Shown piece after piece: positions 38,771 to 46,530 of a stretch of 46,530 nucleotides of DNA. Within the stretch, counting starts at the first letter, position 1; each line of letters opens with the position of its first letter. The DNA is from Pirellulaceae bacterium (lineage in GTDB: Bacteria > Planctomycetota > Planctomycetia > Pirellulales > Pirellulaceae): contig JANQOL010000864.1 in the NCBI GenBank assembly GCA_028289675.1, positions 1-46,530 of the forward strand, read 5' to 3'. The notes under the pieces are model-generated. The model was not told the origin of the DNA. It did no database searches and saw only the letters and a list, made by a program, of their open reading frames with translations. The translations under genes and the position numbers were made by a program.

Positions 38771-39157
38771 TTACTCTTTACACAACCAGATGATGCTTGC
38801 CGGAGCCTCATCCTTGTATGCCAGTAGTTTACCCGGAATGTAGGAAACGAGGATCCCAAATAGAGCGCCACGTAGGACAGTGTCGGCATCACGCGCGGCG
38901 ACGGTGGTCGAGTCGTAACGATCCTCTGACGCGATCACGTAGCAGTGTTCATGTGATGACGGCAAAGGATGACTAGGTGATACAGCAACAAAGCGCGGGT
39001 CAATGTCGTCAAGAAATCGGTGGTTGAGTCGATCAAGGAACTGTCCGCGCTTCTTGCGGGAAGCAAGCTGAGACCGGTAGCGTTCGCGCCGATCGCGAAG
39101 GACAAACGAATTTATGAACGCCGTCTCGTGCTCGGAAAGCTCCGTTTCAGTTCTCAT
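38771..39157 (-). CDS. hypothetical protein
   Basis: 128 aa ORF in the unidirectional array. Confidence 0.55.
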   Translation of the reverse strand: MRTETELSEHETAFINSFVLRDRRERYRSQLASRKKRGQFLDRLNHRFLDDIDPRFVAVSPSHPLPSSHEHCYVIASEDRYDSTTVAARDADTVLRGALFGILVSYIPGKLLAYKDEAPASIIWLCKE

Positions 39158-39208
39158 TGGTGTCCGCCGGAGAGATTCTCATCTTTAGTCGGACTTATAT
39201 GGCTGTAT

Positions 39209-39862
39209 TCATGTCGAATCGGCCGTTACTGACGCATCGGACAGCACATTGCTACACACAGTCAGATAGACGTTGCGGACTGTCGTAACAAGTTCTGAGG
39301 CATTGCAACGTTCGAGCGGGCGATCATCGTTTCCGCACATCAATAGGAAACCGTTGCCGACTTCTAGGACTGTCTTAGTATCGAATATTTCTGCAATAGA
39401 AGCTGCTGAACTGTGATCTGACAGAGGCCGCCTGATTAATCGGTGCTTGCCAAGAATTTCCTTGACTGATCGAAAGCGCTCACCAATACGATCCCATAGA
39501 GTCGTCGGCATCAGTCTAAAATATGGAAATTCGAGATTCGGGGATGCAATGTCGGCAACAGCTTTTGAGCATGCATGTGGATTCTGTGACAGATATGCCG
39601 CGGCGAAGAAGAGCGTTGGCAGCACAATTGTTACATCGTGATCCCGTCGCGTCAGAATGGGCTCGTCAGTTATTGCTGCGACATCAACACGGTCGTTTGT
39701 TCGCAGGAGTTTAATAACAGCAGGCGCGGATCCCGCATAAAGCAGGTCGGACACATCCGAAACATCGTCGAGGTTGTAGGGAAGAACGACGATGCTATCC
39801 GGAAGCGTGAGGTTTAGCTGCTCGACGCACGACCGGACATCAATGAAGTCAGTGGCTTCCAT
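39209..39862 (-). CDS. hypothetical protein
   Basis: 217 aa ORF starting 10 bp from an attC-like hairpin. Confidence 0.6.
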   Translation of the reverse strand: MEATDFIDVRSCVEQLNLTLPDSIVVLPYNLDDVSDVSDLLYAGSAPAVIKLLRTNDRVDVAAITDEPILTRRDHDVTIVLPTLFFAAAYLSQNPHACSKAVADIASPNLEFPYFRLMPTTLWDRIGERFRSVKEILGKHRLIRRPLSDHSSAASIAEIFDTKTVLEVGNGFLLMCGNDDRPLERCNASELVTTVRNVYLTVCSNVLSDASVTADST

Positions 39863-39871
39863 GGTTGTGAC

Positions 39872-39903
39872 GTAACGCGGCGGTTAACTCGCCTCGCCGT
39901 TAG
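39872..39903 (-). repeat. short attC-like hairpin
   Basis: GTAACGCGGCGGTTAACTCGCCTCGCCGTTAG. Confidence 0.5.
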
Positions 39904-39971
39904 ATTTGGTAGTGAATTGCAGTTGTACGCGAGACTGTGTTCAACCGTATTGTCGGCCTGCGGGCTAAGCG

Positions 39972-40095
39972 CCGCATTGGCCTGACGGCAGAGCCGACCG
40001 GCGAACGAAAGTGCAGCTGGTTAACGCCTTCTCCAGGGGAGTTGGCCAAGGTCCTAAAGCGACGAAGGAGCGGGCGCCGTCAGGCCAACAACGGC
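39972..40095. repeat. long imperfect inverted repeat
   Basis: GCCGcatTGGCCTGACGGC ... GCCGTCAGGCCAacaaCGGC; 11-bp perfect core arms at 39979-39989 and 40076-40086, inner CGCCTTCTCC/GAAGGAGCG. Confidence 0.75.
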
Positions 40096-40097
40096 AA

Positions 40098-40319
40098 TCA
40101 GCGGGCGGCGGGAGTCGACTCTCCATCGTCGGCAAAGTCGCCACCGCCGCTCCGTTGCATCACATGATTCGTCGCTTGTTTGGAGCGGTTGACGTAGTGT
40201 CGGTCGGATTCGTGTTGTTGACGCTGTAGATCGTCCACGATCCGATCGAGATCATTGTCGAACTTTGCAGCAAGACGATGGCGAGTATCGCGAATTTGTT
40301 GGGTGATCGGGTTAGTCAT
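40098..40319 (-). CDS. small PIN-partner protein (possible antitoxin)
   Basis: MTNPITQQIRDTRHRLAAKFDNDLDRIVDDLQRQQHESDR; ATG overlaps the stop of the PIN gene (ATGACTAA). Confidence 0.6.
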   Translation of the reverse strand: MTNPITQQIRDTRHRLAAKFDNDLDRIVDDLQRQQHESDRHYVNRSKQATNHVMQRSGGGDFADDGESTPAAR

Positions 40320-40790
40320 CAATATCCCCCGGAATCTCGGGTGGCGAACAAATGATTGGAGGCTCAAAACCTGCATCACGGCACGTTCGCTCGATCTTGG
40401 AGCGCATCGTAGCGTTAGCGATGTGCTTGAAATTCCACGTCACCAAGTATTGTACGCACTGAACTGCCGCAACGGCAATGTGCAAGGCATCGCGCGGTTC
40501 GGATGGCGGGACTGCAGCCTCCGCATTAAGAACGCGTGCCAATACTCGCGCTTCGTCCGTGATCGCAAGAACGGTCAAGTCATCGAGGACGTCCAGACGC
40601 TCTCTCGCGGCTACGGATCACCATCGCCGCATTCATCGATGACCAGCTGCGATATTGCGAGCTCGTATTGGCGTGCTGCCGTGTTCTACCAATTTCGCGT
40701 CGTCCTTTGGCGGGACGCGGCATCCGGGTTTGAGTGAATGCGCCCAACGACATTACCAATCACAGTTGTTTCGACGTAGATCAAATCCAT
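40312..40790 (-). pseudogene. decayed PIN-domain (VapC-like) toxin gene
   Basis: MDLIYVETTVIGNVVGRIHSNPDAASRQRTTRNW-TAG-NTAARQYELAISQLVIDECGDGDP then frameshift then VAARERLDVLDDLTVLAITDEARVLARVLNAEAAVPPSEPRDALHIAVAAVQCVQYLVTWNFKHIANAT. Confidence 0.75.
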
Positions 40791-40804
40791 CCGGTCATTC
40801 TATC

Positions 40805-40904
40805 GTCGACCAACGTCTGCGATAGCCGAGTCGCGGGAGTTGATTGTCCATTGCGAAATCGCACGGCTACCGCGACTTCGGTTGATCGCTTGGTTGTCGC
40901 GATT
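40805..40904 (-). repeat. attC-like site
   Basis: GTCGACCAACGTCTGCGATAGCCGAGTCGCGGG...CCGCGACTTCGGTTGATCGCTTGGTTGTCGC. Confidence 0.65.
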
Positions 40905-41592
40905 TCGAGCCAGCGGCGACCAGTACGCAATAGTAGTCGTAAATACGCTCATCATCGTTTGTCCGAAATCTGCCAACGCACATCTCGGTCCCGGTCCAGT
41001 TCGGGATTCGCTCCCAGGCGGCTGATACAGACTCGCCGAGGCAGAAATCGTCTTGCGGCGAGATCGACGACGAGACACCTGAAATTCTGACATTCCCCGC
41101 GATCCGCCATTGGCCCTGTGCTGGTGGTGCAGTCATTACGTCATCTAACTCTATCAACCAAGTCGCAACGGACACGCCGTCACGGATTCGTGCCGACGAA
41201 ATCCGTCCGGTTGAGAGTTTCATCTCCGCGTCTTCGTGCGATATGATGAGTCCGCCATCTACCGATCCCACGGTGAAATCAGCATCGTGACGCTCTGATG
41301 ACCGACGGATTTCCAATGTAACGGAATCAAGATCATCGAAGGGAAACGGAACTCGGTATGCCCACAGTCGACCCGGGGGCGCAGCATCAATTGGCAAAGA
41401 CGTAGTGCTAGCCGAGCTTGGGCTTCCGTAGTAAGCCCACGCACAGGCAGCGACACCAAGGCAAAGCCCAAGTGCGAGGAATGTTTCTAGTGTACGTTTT
41501 ATCTTCAAAGTAGGTCGGTTGGAATCACCCAGTCGCGTGAGTGCTTTCGTTTGGCAAAGCCGATCGGCCAACGCGGATCGGGTGCATTCCAT
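40867..41592 (-). CDS. hypothetical membrane-anchored protein
   Basis: LKIKRTLETFLALGLCLGVAACAWAYY; probable TTG start near 41515; C-terminus QPSDQPKSR encoded by the attC-like site. Confidence 0.6.
   Translation of the reverse strand: MECTRSALADRLCQTKALTRLGDSNRPTLKIKRTLETFLALGLCLGVAACAWAYYGSPSSASTTSLPIDAAPPGRLWAYRVPFPFDDLDSVTLEIRRSSERHDADFTVGSVDGGLIISHEDAEMKLSTGRISSARIRDGVSVATWLIELDDVMTAPPAQGQWRIAGNVRISGVSSSISPQDDFCLGESVSAAWERIPNWTGTEMCVGRFRTNDDERIYDYYCVLVAAGSKSRQPSDQPKSR
41519..41591 (-). repeat. attC-like site
   Basis: GGAATCACCCAGTCGCGT...ACGCGGATCGGGTGCATTCC palindrome. Confidence 0.6.
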
Positions 41593-41623
41593 GGTTACCA
41601 GATTCTTCGTAATTCAGTTTGAG

Positions 41624-42013
41624 TCAGTCGGATCTTGCTGCAATTCCTCCGGCATAGCCACCGAGCACCGCCAACGTGCCGAAGTACGCAATGCTGACGG
41701 CAACCAAAAACGATTTGGGCAGCAGCTGATATCCGACCAAATCGAAGGTCCACTTAAGAAAGAAGGACATGAGAAAAACCGGACCTATGCCAATAAGGGA
41801 ACAGAACAACGAAGACAGTGTCCCAACGATGAGCGAGTACTTTGTTTTGGTAACACTGTGTGCGGCAAGCGGCCCCAACGTAAATGGAAACGCGAGCGGA
41901 ACAAGCAAGGAATCAATACGTGAAATCGCAAGTGATACCGCGCATATCGAAGTGATGACGAACAGCGTCTTAGCTGAGAACTGGTTTTGGTAAATGCTAT
42001 CTCGTAGCTGCAT
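41624..42013 (-). CDS. hypothetical 3-4 TM membrane protein
   Basis: 129 aa. Confidence 0.6.
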   Translation of the reverse strand: MQLRDSIYQNQFSAKTLFVITSICAVSLAISRIDSLLVPLAFPFTLGPLAAHSVTKTKYSLIVGTLSSLFCSLIGIGPVFLMSFFLKWTFDLVGYQLLPKSFLVAVSIAYFGTLAVLGGYAGGIAARSD

Positions 42014-42026
42014 CTAAGCATTTGTT

Positions 42027-42114
42027 GGATAACGCCTGCCGTAACCGGGCACGAACGGAAAGCCTTGATTCAGTTGCCGCGTGAATGAGTGCTCCGGTTT
42101 ACTTTTTTGTTCTG
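42027..42114 (-). repeat. attC-like site
   Basis: GGATAACGCC...CCGTAACCGGG...CTCCGGTTTAC...GTTCTG; R' box GTTATCC. Confidence 0.6.
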
Positions 42115-42121
42115 TAACGCC

Positions 42122-42736
42122 CTACGCAGCTGGCAAGCCATTGGGGACATACGGTTTGGCAGAGCCGAAACCAACCTGTTTGTCGGCCGCGGGTGCCGTT
42201 TGTTTGGCCTGAGGAGATTGACGCTGCAATTTAAGAACGGTTGCTTTTGGACCGCCATCGACCAGGCGAATTGTGATTGTCTCACCATCTACCGTCGCTA
42301 CTCCGACGGAGTCGGAATCGGTAATCCCGGAAAGTGACACATTGAACAAGTTGCCTTGTCTTCGTTGACGAGCGGTCAAGTTGATGGGCACAGGATACTT
42401 GTCACGACCGACAACGATCATGCCACTGAACCCAGTCGGTTGATCGATTTTGACGGGGTTGCTGGCGAACTCGTTGAACGTCAACACGATCGATCCACGT
42501 TCCAGATCAGTCTGCGTCACACTTCCATCTTCAATCTGTGTTGTGCGAAGCGTAACATCGAAGAAGCCGGCAAATTCCCCTACGACTGCTCCTTCCGCTT
42601 GGATGTGAATGTCTTCCCATCCGGGAGGTGTGGCATGGTCCGTAAATGCCCCCGAGGTTCTCGTCTCCGGCTCTTGGCCTGTGCAAACAACGGCACCGAT
42701 TGCGGCTACAAGCAGAACTGACTTGAGAATCACCAT
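42122..42736 (-). CDS. hypothetical secreted protein
   Basis: MVILKSVLLVAAIGAVVCTGQ signal peptide; start trimmed. Confidence 0.65.
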   Translation of the reverse strand: MVILKSVLLVAAIGAVVCTGQEPETRTSGAFTDHATPPGWEDIHIQAEGAVVGEFAGFFDVTLRTTQIEDGSVTQTDLERGSIVLTFNEFASNPVKIDQPTGFSGMIVVGRDKYPVPINLTARQRRQGNLFNVSLSGITDSDSVGVATVDGETITIRLVDGGPKATVLKLQRQSPQAKQTAPAADKQVGFGSAKPYVPNGLPAA

Positions 42737-42807
42737 ATCATATCTCCGTATCGAGTTTCTGGCAGAACGACCATAGTGACCGCGTCGGGACCAATCAACA
42801 CTGATAA

Positions 42808-42855
42808 TTGATAACGACCGCAAGCCCAACTGCGGTCCAACATTTTGTTATGCCG
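42808..42855 (-). repeat. short attC-like site
   Basis: GATAACGACCGCAAGCCCAACTGCGGTCCAACATTTTGTTATGCC: GATAAC/GTTATG ends, perfect GACCGCA/TGCGGTC stem. Confidence 0.6.
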
Positions 42856-42859
42856 CGAT

Positions 42860-43453
42860 TCAGTGCCAGACATGCCCACAATCGAAGCATTGTTTCCCAT
42901 ATCTTGTTTGGGTGGGAGCCCCACATTTCGGACAAGTTGGCCAAAGTGATTTGGGATCCAATTCAGCAATTTCTGATTCCGTCAATATTCTCACGTCACC
43001 AATGGATTCGCCAGACACCCAGTTTACGAGGCAAATGCACTCGCCGCGTTTCGCGTGTTCAATGACCTGAGATTCTGAGAAACAAAGATGCACGGGTTTG
43101 CTGCATTTTAGGCAATTTCGAACGGTAGCGAGTTCTGTCTTTTCTAGTGAATCCCAGTTCTTGGGGCATTGGTATTCAAATTTCCACGAGCAATTCTTTA
43201 CGGGGCGGATGCTCCCGTATGCGATTCGAATTGCTTTTTCGATCTCGTCAGTTGGATATGGTCTCCACGAAATTGCTCGGTTGAGAAGGAATTCAACGAT
43301 CTCCTTGTTCTCATTGTCCCAACCTGTGGCGGGATGGGCTAATTCAACTGAGTCGCCTACATTCGAGATCGCCAAAACACAATGATGATTTGCTACAGAT
43401 TCCGGCAGCAGATCGCTTAGACGTTCGAGGTTGTCGTTGGCGAGAAGCGACAT
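42860..43453 (-). CDS. hypothetical protein with C-terminal zinc ribbons
   Basis: WPTCPKCGAPTQTRYGKQCFDCGHVWH; CLKCSKPVHLC. Confidence 0.65.
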   Translation of the reverse strand: MSLLANDNLERLSDLLPESVANHHCVLAISNVGDSVELAHPATGWDNENKEIVEFLLNRAISWRPYPTDEIEKAIRIAYGSIRPVKNCSWKFEYQCPKNWDSLEKTELATVRNCLKCSKPVHLCFSESQVIEHAKRGECICLVNWVSGESIGDVRILTESEIAELDPKSLWPTCPKCGAPTQTRYGKQCFDCGHVWH

Positions 43454-43466
43454 ATTCCTCCAAGCG

Positions 43467-43556
43467 GCATAACGCCTACAACTACCGGGTTGCCGCCAGT
43501 GATGTTGATTTCAAATTGCGTCCGGATCGGCAACTTTGGTGCTTTACACTGTTATG
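43467..43556 (-). repeat. attC-like site, best example
   Basis: CATAACGCC...CCGGGTTGCCG...CGGCAACTTTGG...CACTGTTATG: 6-bp complementary R boxes, inner GGTTGCCG/CGGCAACtt stem, stop codon of the upstream ORF lies in R''. Confidence 0.7.
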
Positions 43557-44142
43557 TCGTATCGTTGGCCAGCAACGAATCGAATAACGGATCTACTGGA
43601 GTGACCCTTGCGCAACGGCACCAATATACCAAATCGAGTTGTAATTTCTGAGCGAGCGATTTGAGCCGACCAATTGAATCGACGTCAGGGGGATCGTCGG
43701 AGTATTGATCGAAGGCAATTGACTGAACGTTGCCGTTTGGCGCGACGCCGTAGACCGTAAGATCATTCATCTGGAACGCATAGCCGTCAGCAATCTGTGA
43801 TTGCGCGCCTCGATAAGTCACGCCAACTGATCTGCCGGTGATGTTCAGCGCATTTGCAAGATCAGCTAATCCGAGCGTGCAGGTCAGAGGAAAATCGGGC
43901 TTCGATCGGACGTGTATTTCACGCCAACCAACTTCAGCCGCAGCGTTTTCGTGAATCAGTCGGATCTTCTCGATTTCGTCATCAACGTCGTGTGCCAGGT
44001 TATGGTCTGCTCGAAACTCGATCACTGAGAGCGTCGTCTTATAGAAGTTAGACGCGAACAGGGAAACTAGCGCCAAGATTGCCACGAACACCATTAGCGT
44101 TTCAGATTCCAATTGATCCAATGCATCAGCTAGCGATAGCAC
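43552..44142 (-). CDS. hypothetical membrane-anchored protein
   Basis: 196 aa; LMVFVAILALVSLFASNFY. Confidence 0.6.
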   Translation of the reverse strand: MLSLADALDQLESETLMVFVAILALVSLFASNFYKTTLSVIEFRADHNLAHDVDDEIEKIRLIHENAAAEVGWREIHVRSKPDFPLTCTLGLADLANALNITGRSVGVTYRGAQSQIADGYAFQMNDLTVYGVAPNGNVQSIAFDQYSDDPPDVDSIGRLKSLAQKLQLDLVYWCRCARVTPVDPLFDSLLANDTT

Positions 44143-44151
44143 CTCTTAATC

Positions 44152-44244
44152 GCAGAACGATTGCGATCACCGAGTCGCGGCGAGTTGATTTTCCATTGCC
44201 AAAAAACTCGGCTACCGCGACTTCGGTGGATCGCTTGGTTCTGC
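44152..44244 (-). repeat. attC-like site
   Basis: GCAGAACG...GCGATCACCGAGTCGCGG...CCGCGACTTCGGTGGATCGC..GTTCTGC: 7-bp perfect terminal complement and long inner stem. Confidence 0.7.
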
Positions 44245-44886
44245 CGGGTCTTCCCGAGGATCAACACCATTGAACACCTCGCGATATCGTGGGTTTCGCA
44301 CCAGTGAATTCATGACATGTTCCGCCCATTCGTCATTCCGATTACCAATCTTACGGAGAACATCGTCAGGCGTGTTGGGATTTTGCGCAAGTACCATCTC
44401 AGTTCCAACTTGGTGCGGCCTGCCTTGTAGTGAGCGAAGCACGTCGGGAGGTGTATTGGGATGCCTTGCTATGCGATTGTCAATTTCGTAGCCAGGACCG
44501 TCTGCGTAGTCGGCAAGCTCACGCAAACGATCAGCCTTTGTGTTTGGATCCGCTGAGTCTAGCAGGGCAGTTCGCATCCGCGTTAGATTGACAAACCCTA
44601 GAGAATACCATCCGAGAAGAAGAAAAAGTGGTACTAATGCCGCAAATCTACAAAGCAATGACTTTGAGTCCAATGAACGAAACATCAGCCATGCTGCTAG
44701 CGTAACTGTCGCAACAATACCAGCGCTGGTAATGATCGACATCATTATCCAGATCCCATTTTGAGGATCAGGAGCGAGGGGAACAATAAATAGGCACTCA
44801 AAAACACACCTCGCAACACCAACGAATGCGCCGATTCCAATTGCAGCCAAGAACGGGCGAGAGGGTTTCATGATCGCTACCAGCAT
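44212..44886 (-). CDS. membrane protein with leucine-rich-variant-like repeats
   Basis: RHPNTPPDVLRSLQG, QNPNTPDDVLRKIGN; C-terminus PSDPPKSR encoded by the attC-like site. Confidence 0.65.
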   Translation of the reverse strand: MLVAIMKPSRPFLAAIGIGAFVGVARCVFECLFIVPLAPDPQNGIWIMMSIITSAGIVATVTLAAWLMFRSLDSKSLLCRFAALVPLFLLLGWYSLGFVNLTRMRTALLDSADPNTKADRLRELADYADGPGYEIDNRIARHPNTPPDVLRSLQGRPHQVGTEMVLAQNPNTPDDVLRKIGNRNDEWAEHVMNSLVRNPRYREVFNGVDPREDPAEPSDPPKSR

Positions 44887-45048
44887 GAACGGGAAATGCG
44901 GGGCAGAGGCTTACATCGCCCTCACAAGAAGCCACTCGCGTGCATATATAGAGCCCGTTGCTCTGTTGGATTTGCGCTCCTATCCCGAGAAAGGCAAAAT
45001 TCGTTTGATAGTCTCGCCAAAGGCTGATCGGCAGAACGATATTAGTTA

Positions 45049-45067
45049 ACCCCTAGTCGGAAGGGGT
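45049..45067. terminator. candidate hairpin between array and ABC permease
   Basis: ACCCCT-AGTCGGA-AGGGGT. Confidence 0.3.
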
Positions 45068-45272
45068 GTAAACTTGGTTACGACCCGAGCCAGAGAGGAT
45101 ATCGACTGTTACCCTTGGACTCATAAAAGATACGATACCCACTCTGTAAGGGGCTAGCAACGAATTGAAACCTGAGCAAAGACTTGCCAATGACACTCCA
45201 AGAATTCGAAACACTGGTGAAGGCAAATGACGTGGGCCGGACGAAAACAGGCACCACGAAAGTCAAGGCACT

Positions 45273-46530
45273 CTAGTCAGGCAATGTCAGTTGCCAAATG
45301 CGGATGGCGAATAGCAACAAACAAGCCACTGAAATAAAGCCTCCTACCCACCAGGCGGCGGGCGTGAGATTGTAGAGCTCGAATCCTGGACTCTTCATTT
45401 CTCCCAGCGCGGCGGCGGCTGGATTCAAGGTGAGTACCCGCTCGACGAACACCGGACCAAACGGCTTACCCCGCGCGAGCCAAATCAACAGCGTGCCCGC
45501 GAACAGCGTCAACAAGACTCCGTAAGCCGTGGCCGTGGCCGCGGCGGTCGTTCGCGCAAACGCGCTAATGCACGCGCTGATCGACACCACCATACAGACC
45601 GCGATCAGCAACGAGACGATGACGTTGCCAACCTGGCCTCCCATGGCGGGTTGGATGTAGCTCATCACCGCATAGCCCGGCAATGTCGCCAACAGCACCA
45701 GCAGCATGGTCCACACCGCGCTCATGATTTTGCCGCAAAATACGCGCCACGTGGAAACCGGTGTGACGCGAAGCAGTTGCCAACCGCCGCTTTCAATCTC
45801 CGCGGCGATCAAGTTGGCTCCCAAGCTGGGTCCCACCAACAGCATCAAAGCGACTTGCATCAATACCAACGGTCCAGCGATGCGTTCCACGCCCCAACTG
45901 ACCGTGCCTGTCGTGGCGACCACCGTTAACAACAGCGAGATGATGGCGCAGATGGCCACCAACCGGATGAGCCAGTGCAGGCGGCCGAACTTCCTGGTTC
46001 GAAACTCCTTGACCATGATCGGGTTCAGCCACCAAGGAATACCCGACTTGCGCTGTTGTGGATCCACCAGATAAGCGATCCGTCGCCACCAACTATTGGG
46101 CTGCCCCACTGCGCCGATAACGCGGCCTGAGGGACGTGCGCGGTCCAACAAGATTGGATCCAGTTTCCGGATGGTCAGGGTCGCTAGCAGCAACGTGATC
46201 AGCCCGCTGACCACCAAGAACTCAACCCAACCGCTTTGTATTCCCAGACCGGCCACAGCCGACTGACTGGCCGTAACTTGTTGGAGAGCAGACACCGGCG
46301 AAACCGTCGTCAACCATCGGGCAATCGTCGCCTTGCTGCCTGACAAGTTGCCGATAATCACCAGCGGCCCCACCGACAGGACCGCCAAGGCCAAGACGGT
46401 GGCATAGGTCCAACGCAGACTGGCATCGGAGCTGGAAGAGCGAATACTGATCCACAAGCCAACGGCCGAGTATTGGAGCGACATGGCCAGCAAGACGAGC
46501 GCCAACGGCCCCACGTGATTGCGAATGGAG
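45273..46530 (-). CDS. ABC-2 type transporter permease (5' end outside window)
   Basis: Multiple TM; WWLNPIMVKEFRTRKFGRLHWLIRLV, IAAEIESGGWQLLRVTPVSTWRVFCGKIMSA; ORF open to the window edge. Confidence 0.88.
   Translation of the reverse strand, partial: SIRNHVGPLALVLLAMSLQYSAVGLWISIRSSSSDASLRWTYATVLALAVLSVGPLVIIGNLSGSKATIARWLTTVSPVSALQQVTASQSAVAGLGIQSGWVEFLVVSGLITLLLATLTIRKLDPILLDRARPSGRVIGAVGQPNSWWRRIAYLVDPQQRKSGIPWWLNPIMVKEFRTRKFGRLHWLIRLVAICAIISLLLTVVATTGTVSWGVERIAGPLVLMQVALMLLVGPSLGANLIAAEIESGGWQLLRVTPVSTWRVFCGKIMSAVWTMLLVLLATLPGYAVMSYIQPAMGGQVGNVIVSLLIAVCMVVSISACISAFARTTAAATATAYGVLLTLFAGTLLIWLARGKPFGPVFVERVLTLNPAAAALGEMKSPGFELYNLTPAAWWVGGFISVACLLLFAIRIWQLTLPD

Noticed and set aside
19619-44886. 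Prophage or defence island
   Set aside because: No phage structural, replication, or recognisable defence operon genes; unrelated small genes separated by attC-like palindromes fit a cassette array better.
1-46530. tRNA, rRNA genes
   Set aside because: No recognisable tRNA cloverleaf or rRNA motifs noticed by eye; a tRNAscan-SE/Infernal run would be needed to be certain.

Overview
The window looks like a Planctomycetes (Pirellulaceae-like) chromosome segment. It has three parts. (1) 1-19.6 kb is ordinary planctomycete gene content on mixed strands: Gfo/Idh/MocA oxidoreductase, molybdopterin oxidoreductase, EF-hand Gly-rich protein, PQQ beta-propeller protein, ECF sigma factor plus Ser/Thr kinase pair, VOC protein, HEAT-repeat protein, DUF1624-like acyltransferase. 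(2) About 19.6-44.9 kb is a roughly 25 kb run of about 35 mostly small, functionally unrelated genes, all on the minus strand. They are separated by imperfect palindromes that match integron attC architecture: complementary R''/R' boxes such as CATAAC...GTTATG and GCAGAAC...GTTCTGC, plus inner stems conserved by compensatory changes. I read this as a large gene-cassette array with no integron integrase inside the window (CALIN-like). (3) The right end is an ABC-2 type permease running off the window. The most striking single locus is 10034-11116 (-). Two ORFs there join in frame across one TGA to give an exported thioredoxin-like protein with the motif GAPQCLGVPGIW-U-PGKQGMDRSFL. A perfect 8-bp hairpin with GUU in its loop lies 25 nt after the TGA, which makes it a strong selenoprotein candidate that ordinary gene calling would split or truncate. 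Other items include a decayed PIN toxin next to an intact partner gene, a 135-bp MITE-like element with a TTAG target-site duplication, and several repeat families in the cassette spacers. All calls are from reading the sequence; no searches were run.
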